Positions 52,500-64,000 are shown, counted from the first letter of the stretch. The stretch is 64,000 nucleotides of DNA from Hyaloperonospora brassicae (GCA_947650285.1 CANTFL010001286.1:62001-126000), one strand, 5' to 3'. Program-made: numbers and translations. Notes: generated by a model not told the origin, from the sequence alone.

Positions 52500-54508
52500 C
52501 ATATAGGGCTAGATCCGAACTCGTCTGATTGGCCATTATGTTGAAGACTCGGCAGGTGGAATAGATGGAAACGGACGCCACGCGGGACGATAAGCATGTC
52601 GAGACGGATGGGACCAGGAGATGCGGTTGACACATGGGACCAGCATATGATGATGTGCGGACTGGACATGAGGTATGTGCAACCTTACCTGGTCAAGTTG
52701 TAATGCCGATGGTCTACATGTTGTAGTGGTAATTGAAATATGATCCTCGGGATTATGTTACTTTTACTTTCAACCTACTTTGCACGAGTGCATTCAAACA
52801 AGATTTGTTACATAGCATACCTTAAACGCGGTGTTCGACAAAAGATTGATTGATGTTGACAGAAAAAGCTCCGGCAGCTAAGCTGAACGATGTTCACATC
52901 ATCTTTTTAGCATGTATTTACTATGAATAGCACAACTACGCTTGCTTCTAACGTGTGCAACGTGTCTGATCGAATGTAAACAGAGACGAGTACAAATTGT
53001 CGGAGATGCGTTAGAAAGGATGAAATGGGCGATGTAGCATGCAAAGGTGGGTTATCATACCAAGCAGGTGAATTTACAATATATATATGTAACAAAATGA
53101 CCGCCGGCCGTGAGGTTTCCGACAGGATTTTCTTGTGGCGTATCATTCGGCACTATGCGCTTATCGTGGTCATGGCTTTATTTATTAACACCAAACACAA
53201 TGTATTCAGGTACGGCATGATCGCACGTACACTGGTACGCACGAAGGAAGCGTGACCGAACAAACACAGATTTTTCAAGGACACACAAGTTATTATGGCT
53301 ATACGTATCCATCCAGATCATAGCGGAGCTCAAACCAATCACAATTATGTACGCTAAGTACTTGAACATCATTCATTGTGACTGTCGCTTCTTATTAGGT
53401 GGTATACGCGCGAGACGCGTTTCGGCTTCCCGTCGGAGGCCTCATTAGCGGTTTTGTCTATATACAAGTGACAACTACATAACATATATCTTTGTGGTGC
53501 CTAACACAACACAAAAATCATATAGATCATTATATATAAGCAGGTTGTATTTATAGAATCAATACAAGTGCGACCTATACATTCAATAGTTTTGTCGCTG
53601 ACTGACAAGTGCAACTTGCACTTTAGATAGTATAGTCGCTGCCTAAGTATTGACTTATTCCAAAGATCTTATTCATGTACATCGCCGCTGAATTTTCATT
53701 CATACAGGTGACATGCTTTCAATTTTATATATGAGGGTGCCGAGCATCTTCCCCTTACACTGATGGCAAGTGTAAGCATACTACACAGATGACATTGCAA
53801 GCAATATATGACGGTGTGGAAAAGTGCATCGAGTATTCACGTACACTGCTATGCGAGGAAGCGCACACAACCAAACAAAACGCTTAGTTATATGAAAAGA
53901 GCGCATGTTTTAGTATAAGTAGAGCGTTTTTATTGAATCTCATATAAGCCTACTTCATTCAGTTCTGACAAGGACTGGATAAAGTGTACTGCTTCTGACA
54001 AGAACAGTGCATGCTGGCTTCCTGCTTGCCACCCTTTGCTCGCATCTATCTTTAATTAGTAACATTGGTTGGTGGTCTAATGACTTATTTACGAGCCGAC
54101 TTGAAGTGTGGTGTAAGCCACTACAGAATATTACCATAAGGTCGATGTACCCTTCATATTGCTGTTTCAGGTAATATGATCAAATGTTGTCTGCTAAGCC
54201 AATGATGCCCTGTATGAATCTTTAGCGCGAATAACATCAACATTATAGTAAACGTCAATTTTACAAAGTTGTAAAGTTACAGACAGACATACCCCATACA
54301 TGGTTCTAGTTAATCACGATCGCGCTGACATCAAAGAGAGTGACAATGTCCTCTAATGGACCCCGTAACAACTGCGCGCGGAAAGAAGATGGGTGCGTCC
54401 ATTCCGGCATATATGATACACTAACATCTTAGGTTTTAATGCGGGAAAGTGTATAGCATTGAGTCCGTAAGGACAAGTTTGAGCACAGGGGTTTACAATA
54501 ATGATATA
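52500..54508. other. Gene-free interval containing dispersed repeat copy 2
   Basis: AT-rich; no gene recognised. It carries the repeat at 53383-53625 and otherwise only short frames without domains. Confidence 0.55.
53383..53625 (-). repeat. Dispersed repeat copy 2 with hammerhead-like core
   Basis: Inverted relative to copy 1 at 38036-38286. On the minus strand the block 53448-53403 reads CTAATGAG, a GGC...GCC stem, CGAAA, then ACGCG-loop-CGCGT and A. See findings for the ribozyme interpretation. Element class unknown. Confidence 0.65.
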
Positions 54509-57398
54509 AATACCAGATGCTTGCAAGACCCGACACACCGTGTCGAAAACAGCGAAAGCAATTGAATTGTTGTACGCTGCCAGGAGCTCTTGCCTCCTCA
54601 CCGTTGTTTACGCCAGTCATGCAGCCAGTACGATTATATATGACTACGAGCACGACGATGGGATGGATGAGTGCATGACACAGATCGACTCTTTGCACGC
54701 AACTAACGTGTGCCTTGCTGACATGACATGAGATCTCTTGGGACGCAAACGCAGAGCTCTGATGCTATGCGATAGACGGTCTGATATTCAAGCTTGCAGT
54801 GGTACATTGTTGTTCTTGGTCGTCTGATAGAAGTTGAGGCCGAATGCGGCTGACGAGCTCGCAACTTATAGCTAGGCCGGCTCAGCTGTATTTGACATGT
54901 AAGCTGGCAACGCCAATACAAAAGGAAGGCACGCGATAAGAGTCAAGACGATTAGCGCAAGTGTGGCTATGGACTGCTGCTTGCAATCATATGAATGATC
55001 GGATGATGATCTCACCGCAGCAGAAAGCATGGCAGCTTGCATCATGGCACACGCCCTTTTGTGCCGATGCGGCACATCAATTGAACAAACGAAGCGCTTG
55101 TTAAGTCTTGTGCAATTCAAGTGCTTCCATCGTCGGTTGGACAAAATCAGTAGGTATGGTGTTGGCTGTATCGAATCCCATGTACCCCGTCTTGCGAAAT
55201 GCTGTATTTGTATCTCAGTTTACATGCATGTCGAGTACAAAGGATAGTACCGGACTTGATGCTTCTGCTTGACAACATACGAACAACCACAAGACGCATT
55301 TTCGATATGATTGTACGTTTGCACTCTCATCATACATTTTTGGCCACGGATCGAAAGACAGACACGACAAATCGGTAGACAAACTGTATTTACCAGGGCG
55401 TACGCTTTACCGATCGGGGCACATAAAGCTTAGACCGGGATATCAATGCTTGGTTTCGGGACATAGCCTCGCTTCTTCGGGCAGAAACGACCAAAGGTTT
55501 CGCTTATCCGATGGTCGTACCGGCTGAGCAAAAGCGTTTGATGGCTCGCGTTGTTTCAGACAGATGGAGAAGAGGATGAAAGCGCGGGGCAGTACTGCAG
55601 ATTACGTCTGCTCGTTCCAATTTACACATGTAAAGAATGAGCAACTCGAATCCATCTGTATGTTCCGAGCATATCAATAGATTGCACCAAGTCACCACGA
55701 AAATAAACGGAGTCAGTAGCAAAATACCGCTGAGAGAAGAGAAAGAAAACGCGCCGCATGATCGAATAAATACATCAAATATCAACACAACACAACACAA
55801 GCCACCATCAGATGGACAACGATGCACCAAACAGTCCATGGTTCTAATAGTGCTCGACCGACGACGTCAACTGTGCGTTATGACATACACATCCTTGTCA
55901 TTATCGAGAAAAATACGTCGATGTCGTTGAAATGCATACAATGGTAGCAGCAATGATCGAAGAGCGACTGAGCATTTCCGGCGATAGGGTGGAGTGGGGT
56001 TGACCTCTCGTGTCGATAGATATCTTTTGCTACACCATGCAAGTTGTTGACACGCAAGTGCCTTTGCCGCCGAATACGTATACTCTACGACGCCAGCACC
56101 AGCATTCTGTGTCAGCGCATCGCGACTGACTACGTCAAGAATTTGGCATCATTAGCTTCTCATGTAGTGTGCCACGTGTTCGGTGTGGGCCAAAAGGAAC
56201 AAAGTATCTACACTTGTGTGCACAACGTCTCCAGTGCAAATAGCAATACCGCGTCTCTCTTCACAGCTCCAAGACTGCAACCTCTCGGTCACCACCAATA
56301 TCGCTACCACCGTTGGCCTCAACATCTTCTTTAGTAACGACGTGACACTCCATCGACAATCGCGCTCAATCAGCGTGCGTTGTTCCACTTCGTGTATCTC
56401 GAACAGCTGCATGACCGCCTGTACCAGCATCGGAGTAGCTCCTGTTTGCCATCCGGAATACTGTCTGCTGTTGATGGCTTTGACTTTCTGTTACCGGGTA
56501 CTGACTCATGTCGTTTCTTCAACATCTCTTGCAGCAACGAGGAGCGACGCTTTGACACTGCGGTGTCGCTTTTCATCTGCTCAACGTCACCACCAAGGTG
56601 ATGACAGCACGTAGATTTCGTGTCGGATCGATTTGATCGATAGATGAAAGACACTGAAGGAACGCGGACTTACAGACGAAAGGTAGATGACCGGCAAGAC
56701 TACGCTTGAAGAAAGAGCACACTTTTTAATCGCGCAAGTGAACTGTCGCTTGATAAGACGCAGAGGTTTTTAATTGCTCTAGTGAAAGGGGAAACGTAGC
56801 GAACGCGGCTCGGTCTCATCTAACAACCATGCTGTTCACTTTCGTCTGACCGGAAGCTGAGCGACGGAAGCAAAGCATTTGGTCCAATCGAAGGGCGAGT
56901 CACACGCACACAAAAGTTTCGAGCTGTTGCTGTGTTCTAATCGCGACTACCACCAAAGTCTCCTGCTTTCACATGTATGACCAACCTCCTGTCGTTGTTG
57001 TATATCTCATCGGGAGCGTGGTTGTTCTCCGTGAAGTATTGGGCGAAAGTTTGCGATTTTTCGGTCGCTGACACCGGCTGGACGTGAATCCGAACGACGA
57101 CACTGACTGATCCACCGCTTCCATTGATCCGACTGAATGACATTTTCGATTCAATGAAGCATTTCGATGTTTGGTTCATCAGAGATACTGTCCGGACCTA
57201 TGGCATCACAATCATTGCGTAGACGTTCACAGCCCACTCCATGCATACTTCTGAGACCAGAGACTCGTTGCCAGATGTTAAATCTATCTGTTGGTAGGTG
57301 GCGGTCACAACGAGACTTCGGTTCTCATCTGGCGGAGGCGTCCGACTGCAAAGAGAGGCCGGCAGGCGATATTTGCAATATTTGAACGGGGTCTACAG

Positions 57399-57641
57399 AA
57401 GAGCACAGTTGCGATTGACGTTGTGCGAGCTACTGCTAACGAGAAGACCGCCAAGGATACGTCGGACTGTTTGACCGAGCGAGCGGTGTAGCAAGTGTTT
57501 GGAGGTGAATGAAGGCGCGTGTCGTCCAATGGAACTGAATAGGGTGCTTACTTGTTCTTTTTGTAGGATGACGCGTTGGACGCAGAGAAGACGAGTTGTC
57601 AGTTGTTTGCCGAGTTTCTGAGACTAAGGACACCGTACTAA
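57399..57641 (+). CDS. Two 3'-terminal exons of an unidentified gene, unit 1
   Basis: Exon 57399-57485 ('KSTVAIDVVRATANEK' and on) joins in phase 0 across an 81-bp intron (GTGTAG..TTTTTGTAG) to 57567-57641, which ends 'LFAEFLRLRTPY' and a TAA stop. The 5' part of the gene is not resolved; the first exon frame stays open upstream to about 57291. Two base differences with unit 2 inside these exons are both third-position GAC/GAT changes. Family unknown. Confidence 0.45.
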
Positions 57642-58134
57642 GAAAGCGCGCGAAAGCTAAACGTTGTGCAGTTTGTCAATGAGGCGAGGTACTGACAAGT
57701 GAGCGCAGAAATATACACACCTACGAAGGCGCAAGGAATGCGTCTCCGGCAATGCATCGAAATACACGACACCCACGCCTTCAAGAGGGCTCATCACATC
57801 ACGTGGCTAGGTACACACAATCACCGAAACGTTCGTTTCGACATTGGTGTTGCGCACCTGTCTACGGATACTCGCTCATGTTACCTGATCGCTTCTCTGT
57901 GAGAGACGTCTTGTACACATGTGGCGCGGTACGGACAACCACCAGATCATCCGACACCGGCGTTGCGGACCGGTCGAAAGATACACGTCCATACCATCGG
58001 ATTGCTTCGCTGACAGAAGTCCTGCGTGCACGGGCAACGTCTGGTACAAGAAAGTAGACCGTCAGTTGTTTTTCCCTTTCGTGCACGACTACGTGAGCCT
58101 CATCTCGGTCGACTGTGGACAGACGCAGGCGCTC

Positions 58135-58170
58135 TGTAACGGGGCAGCCCGTTGGGTGTGCCCCGTTACA
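58135..58170. repeat. 36-bp relic made of Gypsy LTR termini, with 5-bp target duplication
   Basis: It starts TGTAACGGGGCA and ends TGCCCCGTTACA, a perfect 12-base inverted repeat equal to the LTR termini at 7538-7561. CGCTC flanks it on both sides (58130-58134 and 58171-58175), which is the target-site length of this Gypsy family. Confidence 0.85.
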
Positions 58171-58786
58171 CGCTCTCTTCCCTGTCGAACACAATAGCGA
58201 CAACGACAGGATACGTGTGAACATAGACGCGCGCTCCATTCCGACTACTGACGATAATGACGGCGCGACGAAAGGCGGACGACCGAAAGTTTAGCAATAC
58301 ACAGAAATGACAGCAGCTGGTGCACGACCGACTTCGCTGTCCTTCGACGTGACTCATTCGCGTGACTGCTGCGGTCAATAGCATATCCGACCGACTGGTG
58401 GGTGGCTATGATATTGGACGTGGGCGGGTGAGACGCAGCACTTTTTGCAGTAGATTAGACGACCGCGTTGTGCTGTATATACACTGGTTATGCGCTGCCG
58501 CGCAAGACCGCACCACGCTACAGCTCGACATCGATCGATCTGCAAGTGCCAACAACAGATGCCACCGGTATTTCGAGACTTTTCCATACATACGTGACAT
58601 CGATGGACACGCAGCCGTCGTGAGCAAACACGCCTCGACACTGGGCGTCTCTACAAAGCACTTGAGGAGCTACACGTGACAAATGAGATGTCGCGTGCTT
58701 CGAGTGCGTTCTTCTTCCGCGTACTCGTTGAGGCAACGAAAGTCGATACCACAGTCATCAACATGTTCAAGCACTCTATTTATTGA

Positions 58787-59197
58787 TTAGATGTCGAGGT
58801 CGGCCACGTCCCGTCTAGCGAATCCGCATGTACGATCCGTGGTCACGCAAATCTTGTGTTGTAACTTGTCACTGAAGCGAGAACGGCGCGTCCTGACGTC
58901 CAAAGGTAGCAGCTTGAGATCGCCTCGGCGACTCACTCTCGGTCGAATAGGAGCGTCGGTACTGGGGAGGTAGCTTTGCCGATGATGCCGCCGCCGTTTC
59001 CGCCGCCCATTCATCAGCTTCCGTCTCGTCACCCGTCCAGGTTGGCTGAGACTACTTGCCGGAGGGGGAGGGGGATAACCGCCATCTTCAGGGACTGGAA
59101 CCAATTGCTGAACGTTGACAACGTTTGGCGGTTGACCCGCGACGTGCGTCACGCTGAGAATGCCCGCGGCGAGAAGAAGAATGCCGTACAGACGCAT
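58787..59197 (-). CDS. Candidate small secreted protein
   Basis: From the ATG at 59197 the 136-residue product has a clear signal peptide ('MRLYGILLLAAGILSVTHVAG'), a Pro-rich stretch ('GGYPPPPPASSL'), then a basic region with 'GRVTRRKLMNGRRKRRRHH' (a nuclear-localisation-like cluster; RRKL resembles but does not equal an RxLR motif) and two late cysteines. It may be a host-directed effector, but no WY-type or other effector domain is visible. An upstream Met at 59272 would mask the signal peptide. Confidence 0.5.
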   Translation of the reverse strand: MRLYGILLLAAGILSVTHVAGQPPNVVNVQQLVPVPEDGGYPPPPPASSLSQPGRVTRRKLMNGRRKRRRHHRQSYLPSTDAPIRPRVSRRGDLKLLPLDVRTRRSRFSDKLQHKICVTTDRTCGFARRDVADLDI

Positions 59198-60465
59198 ACT
59201 GTATGTTGTAGGTTGGGTCGTTGCTGGTTGATCTCGAAAACGATAATGACCGGTCCCGAAGCATGCGCTCATCCACGTTGCAGCCTGAAAAGGTGCGTGT
59301 CTAGAAATTTGAGGGCACGCGAGCGTGCTCCCTCAAATCTCAAGATCAAAATGGTCCACGATCGAATGTTCGAGGACTGGGTTTGTTCAACGTAGAGTGC
59401 AGACTTCCGGAACCCAGTAAGCCAGATACGCAATCAGCGACAGCGGTACCACCATCGGCTGCTTCTCCTGTAGAGCTCAAGACTTGTCGCGTCATGCCTT
59501 GCCTCTACTTGCGTGTAAAGACGTGGGGTGCCCGACACGTTCTTCGACATTCTTGTGTGGTAAGGGTCAGCGCTTGCGCCTACGAAGCCCCACGCATCTC
59601 GCTCGCTCGCTCGCTCTTAGAAGTGCAATAGACCCCACGACGAGCGCATGGCGTTCGCTCCAAGATGAGCTGAGGTCGGTGCATGCTTCTGTGCGTATAG
59701 CTCTGTTTCGTAGCTCGAGGTGCATCTCACCAATACTGCAGCCTTTCTCGACTATCCGACTGCAGCATTTCTCGACTATCACAATCCCGTCGACCTCGTC
59801 TGAGGGCGTAAAGAAGCTAGCAGACCCCTGGTCTGTATCAGAGCGCTGGCTTCGACGGGTGCGGACACTCGACGGTCGTTCCACACTTGTACCTTCCAAG
59901 ACGAGGAGAAAGCGTAAGAACGCTGAAGTCTGCTGTCGTGCATTGACTGCTCCGCGCCTCACCGAGTGTCACAGATGAATGACGCAAACGGTTGATAGGA
60001 GTGCAGGTGCTGCAGGACTCGTGACCTATACGACGCTTCTCGCGAGCGAGGCACAAGTTGAGGCACGTACGATATGCGTCCGTATCCACTGAGACGGGAG
60101 CTCGATTTGCAGACGGTAGCGCCACGATTTGGACTTGGAGGTCCATGTACCCAGGAGCTCCATTGACCTTTCTACAACGGTCTGGAGTTAGTCATCATTG
60201 ACCGATTGTCTGCGCATAGTCCATTACCTCTCAAAAGCGAACTTCTGGCAGGTAAACACGCGACCAAGTAGCGCATATCGCTGAGACACGCGCTACTGGA
60301 TTTCGTGTCACTAGCGTGAGGTCTGCTTTTGAGACGCGATGGAAAATCGCATCAACAACATTCAACAAACGTTCAGCGCGTGCATTGCAATATTCATCGA
60401 TCAGTCCATATTATCGACATGAACAGAAAAACAAGTGGAATAATAGCTTTTATCTAGGTGCTACA
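59198..60465. other. 3' part of tandem unit 1 without recognised genes
   Basis: Open frames exist on both strands (for example 59484-59978 + and 59567-59962 -), but they overlap each other antisense and none has a domain or splice support. Confidence 0.45.
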
Positions 60466-60829
60466 AATACCAGATGCTTGCAAGACCCGACACACCGTGT
60501 CGAAGACAGCGAAAGCAATTGAATTGTTGTACGCTGCCAGGAGCTCTTGCCTCCTCACCATTGTTTACGCCAGTCATGTAGCCAGTACGATTATATATGA
60601 CTACGAGCACGACGATGGGATGGATGAGTGCATGACATCAGATCGACTCTTTGCACGCAACTAACGTGTGCCTTGCTGACATGCCATGAGATCTCTTGGG
60701 ACGCAAACGCAGAGCTCAGATGCTATGCGATAGACGGTCTGATATTCAAGCTTGCAGTGGTACATTGTTGTTCTTGGTCGTCTGATAGAAGTTGAGGCCG
60801 AATGTGGCTGACGAGCTCGCAACTTATAG

Positions 60830-61339
60830 CTAGGCCGGCTCAGCTGTATTTGACATGTAAGCTGGCAACGCCAATACAAAAGGAAGGCACGCGATAAGAG
60901 TCAAGACGATTAGCGCAAGTGTGGCTATGGACTGCTGCTTGCAATCATATGAATGATCGGATGATGATCTCACCGCAGCAGAAAGCATGGCAGCTTGCAT
61001 CATGGCACACGCCCTTTTGTGCCGATGCGGCACATCAATTGAACAAACGAAGCGCTTGTTAAGTCCTGTGCAATTCAAGTGCTTCCATCGTCGGTTGACA
61101 AAATCAGTAGGTATGGTGTTGGCTGTACCGAATCCCATGTACCCCGTCTTGCGAAATGCTGTATTTGTATCCCAGTTTACATGCACGTCGAGTACAAAGG
61201 ATAGTACCGGACTTGATGCTTCTGCTTGACAACATACGAACAACCACAAGACGCATTTTCGATATGATTGTACGTTTGCACTCTCATCATACATTTTTGG
61301 CCACGGATCGAAAGAAAGACACGACAAATCGGTAGACAA
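60830..61339 (-). CDS. Hypothetical protein with C-terminal hydrophobic segment, unit 2
   Basis: A 169-residue minus-strand frame ends with 'SIATLALIVLTLIACLPFVL', a probable transmembrane helix, followed by a short tail. In unit 1 (54872-55144) the same frame is broken by one extra base near 55141. No family recognised; both coding status and start are uncertain. Confidence 0.3.
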   Translation of the reverse strand: MSTDLSCLSFDPWPKMYDESANVQSYRKCVLWLFVCCQAEASSPVLSFVLDVHVNWDTNTAFRKTGYMGFGTANTIPTDFVNRRWKHLNCTGLNKRFVCSIDVPHRHKRACAMMQAAMLSAAVRSSSDHSYDCKQQSIATLALIVLTLIACLPFVLALPAYMSNTAEPA

Positions 61340-63356
61340 ACTGTATTTACCAGGGCGTACGCTTTACCGATCGGGGCACATAAAGCTTAGACGGGATATC
61401 AATGCTTGGTTTCGGGACATAGCCTCGCTTCTTCGGGCAGAAACGACCAAAGGTTTCGCTTATCCGATGGTCGTACCGGCTGAGCAAAAGCGTTTGATGG
61501 CTCGCGTTGTTTCAGACAGATGGAGAAGAGGATGAAAGCGCGGGGCAGTACTGCAGATTACGTCTGCTCGTTCCAATTTACACATGCAAAGAATGAGCAA
61601 CTCGAATCCATCTGTATGTTCCGAGCATATCAATAGATTGCACCAAGTCACCACAAAAATAAACGGAGTCATTAGAAAAATACCGCTGAGAGAAGAGAAA
61701 GAAAACGCGCCGCATGATCGAATAAATACATCAAATATCAACACAACACAACACAAGCCACCATCAGATGGACAACGATGCACCAAACAGTCCATGGTTC
61801 TAATAGTGCTCGACCGACGACGTCAACTGTGCGTTATGACATACACATCCTTGTCATTATCGAGAAAAATACGTCGATGTCGTTGAAATGCATACAATGG
61901 TAGCAGCAATGATCGAAGAGCGACTGAGCATTTCCGGCGATAGGGTGGAGTGGGGTTGACCTCTCGTGTCGATAGATATCTTTTGCTACACCATGCAAGT
62001 TGTTGACACGCAAGTGCCTTTGCCGCCGAATACGTATACTCTACGACGCCAGCACCAGCATTCTGTGTCAGCGCATCGCGACTGACTACGTCAAGAATTT
62101 GGCATCATTAGCTTCTCATGTAGTGTGCCACGTGTTCGGTGTGGGCCAAAAGGAACAAAGTATCTACACTTGTGTGCACAACGTCTCCAGTGCAAATAGC
62201 AATACCGCGTCTCTCTTCACAGCTCCAAGACTGCAACCTCTCGGTCACCACCAATATCGCTACCACCGTTGGCCTTGACAGCTTGTATAGTAACGACGTG
62301 ACACTCCATCGACAATCGCGCTCAATCAGCGTGCGTTGTTCCACTTCGTGTATCTCGAACAGCTGCATGACCGCCTGTACCAGCATCGGAGTAGCTCCTG
62401 TTTGCCATCCGGAATACTGTCTGCTGTTGATGGCTTTGACTTTCTGTTACCGGATACTGACTCATGTCGTTTCTTCAACATCTCTTGCAGCAACGAGGAG
62501 CGACGCTTTGACACTGCGGTGTCGCTTTTCATCTGCTCAACGTCACCACCAAGGTGATGACAGCACGTAGATTTCGTGTCGGATCGATTTGATCGATAGA
62601 TGAAAGACACTGAAGGAACGCGGACTTACAGACGAAAGGTAGATGACCGGCAAGACTACGCTTGAAGAAAGAGCACACTTTTTAATCGCGCAAGTGAACT
62701 GTCGCTTGATAAGACGCAGAGGTTTCCGATTGCTCTAGTGAAAGGGGAAACGTAGCGAACGCGGCTCGGTCTCATCTAACAACCATGCTGTTCACTTTCG
62801 TCTGACCGGAAGCTGAGCGACGGAAGCAAAGCATTTGGTCCAATCGAAGGGCGAGTCACACGCACACAAAAGTTTCGAGCTGTTGCTGTGTTCTAATCGC
62901 GACTACCACCAAAGTCTCCTGCTTTCACATGTATGACCAACCTCCTGTCGTTGTTGTATATCTCATCGGGAGCTTGGTATGTTCTCCGTGAAGTATTGGG
63001 CGAAAGTTTGCGATTTTTCGGTCGCTGACACCGGCTGGACGTGAATCCGAACGACGACACTGACTGATCCACCGCTTCCATTGATCCGACTGAATGACAT
63101 TTTCGATTCAATGAAGCATTTCGATGTTTGGTTCATCAGCGATTCTGTCCGGACCTATGGCATCACAATCATTGCGTAGACGTTCACAGCCCACTCAATG
63201 CAACATTCTGAGACCAAGATTCGTTACCAGATGTTGAAAACTATCTGTTGGTAGGTGGCGGTCACACCGAGAGCTTCGGTTCTCATCTGGCGGAGGCGTC
63301 CGTCTGCAAAGAGAGGCCGGCAGGCCATGTTTACAATATTTGAACGGAGCCGACAG

Positions 63357-63599
63357 AAGAGCACAGTTGCGATTGATGTTGTGCGAGCTACTGCTAACGA
63401 GAAGACCGCCAAGGATACGTCGGACTGTTTGACCGAGCGAGCGGTGTAGCAAGTGTTTGGAGGTGAATGAAGGCGCGTGTCGTCCAATGGAACTGAATAG
63501 GGTGCTTACTTGTTCTTTTTGTAGGATGACGCGTTGGATGCAGAGAAGACGAGTTGTCAGTTGTTTGCCGAGTTTCTGAGACTAAGGACACCGTACTAA
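63357..63599 (+). CDS. Two 3'-terminal exons of an unidentified gene, unit 2
   Basis: Same structure as in unit 1: exons 63357-63443 and 63525-63599 with an 81-bp intron whose splice sites are conserved. The encoded residues are identical to unit 1 in these exons. Confidence 0.45.
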
Positions 63600-64000
63600 G
63601 AAAGCGCGCGAAAGCTAAACGTTGTGCAGTTTGTCAATGAGGCGAGGTACTGACAAGTGAGCGCAGAAATATACACACCTACGAAGGCGCAAGGTATGCG
63701 TCTCCGGCAATGCATCGAAATACACGACACCCACGCCTTCAAGAGGGCTCATCACATCACGTGGCTAGGTACACACAATCACCGAAACGTTCGTTTCGAC
63801 ATTGGTGTTGCGCACCTGTCTACGGATACTCGCTCATGTTACCTGATCGCTTCTCTGTGAGAGACGTCTTGTACGCATGTGGCGCGGTACGGACAACCAC
63901 CAGATCATCCGACACCGGCGTTGCGGACCGGTCGAAAGATACGCGTCCATACCATCGGATTGCTTCGCTGACAGAAGTCCTGCGTGCACGGGCAACGTCT

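Larger units (their letters stand above)
54509..60465. repeat. Tandem duplication, unit 1 (period about 5.96 kb)
   Basis: From 54509 the sequence recurs at 60466 with an offset of 5957-5958 bases and remains homologous to the window end (58042 matches 64000). Differences are scattered point changes and single-base indels. If the homology continues, the whole unit is duplicated head to tail. Confidence 0.88.
60466..64000. repeat. Tandem duplication, unit 2, truncated by window end
   Basis: Direct repeat of 54509-58042. Visible differences include a lost G in the 55141 region, a GTGGTT/TTGGTAT change near 62973 and a cluster of substitutions near 62276-62287. Confidence 0.88.

Noticed and set aside
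56183..56614. 143-residue plus-strand frame conserved in both tandem units
   Set aside because: Overlapping minus-strand frames are equally open in both units; no domain, signal or codon evidence decides, and the units are too similar for conservation to count.
57862..58239. Minus-strand frame of 125 residues across the 36-bp relic
   Set aside because: It reads straight through the LTR-derived insertion, so it cannot be an ancestral gene in this form.
1..64000. tRNA, rRNA or CRISPR features
   Set aside because: No cloverleaf-like A/B-box pairs, rRNA core sequence or spaced direct repeats were noticed; a covariance search could not be run here.

Overview
The window looks like nuclear DNA of an oomycete, most likely Peronosporales (a downy mildew or Phytophthora relative). 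Supporting signs are elicitin-like proteins with the diagnostic cysteine spacing, very short GT-AG introns (about 70-195 bp) in compact genes, a fused BIO3-BIO1 biotin gene, a formin with CCDC53-like repeats, a chromodomain Gypsy element of the type common in Phytophthora, and a sharp alternation of gene-dense and repeat-rich sequence. No prokaryotic feature is visible.

Layout. (1) 1-7561: a decayed Ty3/Gypsy chromovirus on the minus strand (5' LTR 7176-7561; the tip of the 3' LTR at 1-27) with a plus-strand coiled-coil reading frame antisense to the chromodomain end of pol. (2) 8.2-32.5 kb: a gene-dense block: eIF2A (+), a PDCD7/U11-U12 59K homologue (-) divergent from a multi-exon coiled-coil gene (+), pyruvate carboxylase (-), a class I-type myosin (-), a gene-poor stretch (about 22.6-26.6 kb), a formin (+), a small HEPN-like protein with lipidation-type termini (+) and a bifunctional biotin gene BIO3-BIO1 (-). 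Biotin synthesis and biotin-dependent pyruvate carboxylase therefore sit about 12 kb apart. (3) 32.9-54.5 kb: an AT-rich, mobile-element-dominated block: a pogo-like element with TIRs and TA target sites (33446-35673), a decayed Copia element (38.6-43.9 kb) carrying a solo Gypsy LTR with an intact 5-bp target duplication, a large inverted duplication (arms of about 2.46 kb, 44.16-49.83 kb) with two identical elicitin-like genes head to head, and a hAT-like element (49904-52499). Two inverted copies of a dispersed repeat near 38.2 and 53.5 kb carry a hammerhead-ribozyme-like core. (4) 54.5-64.0 kb: a tandem direct duplication with a period of about 5.96 kb; copy 2 runs off the window. It contains a conserved spliced 3' gene end, a candidate secreted protein, and a 36-bp relic made of Gypsy LTR termini flanked by its own 5-bp target duplication.

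Gene models were built by hand from reading frames and splice-site consistency. Exon joins given as phase-consistent were checked for frame. Family assignments are from recognised motifs, not from a database search.
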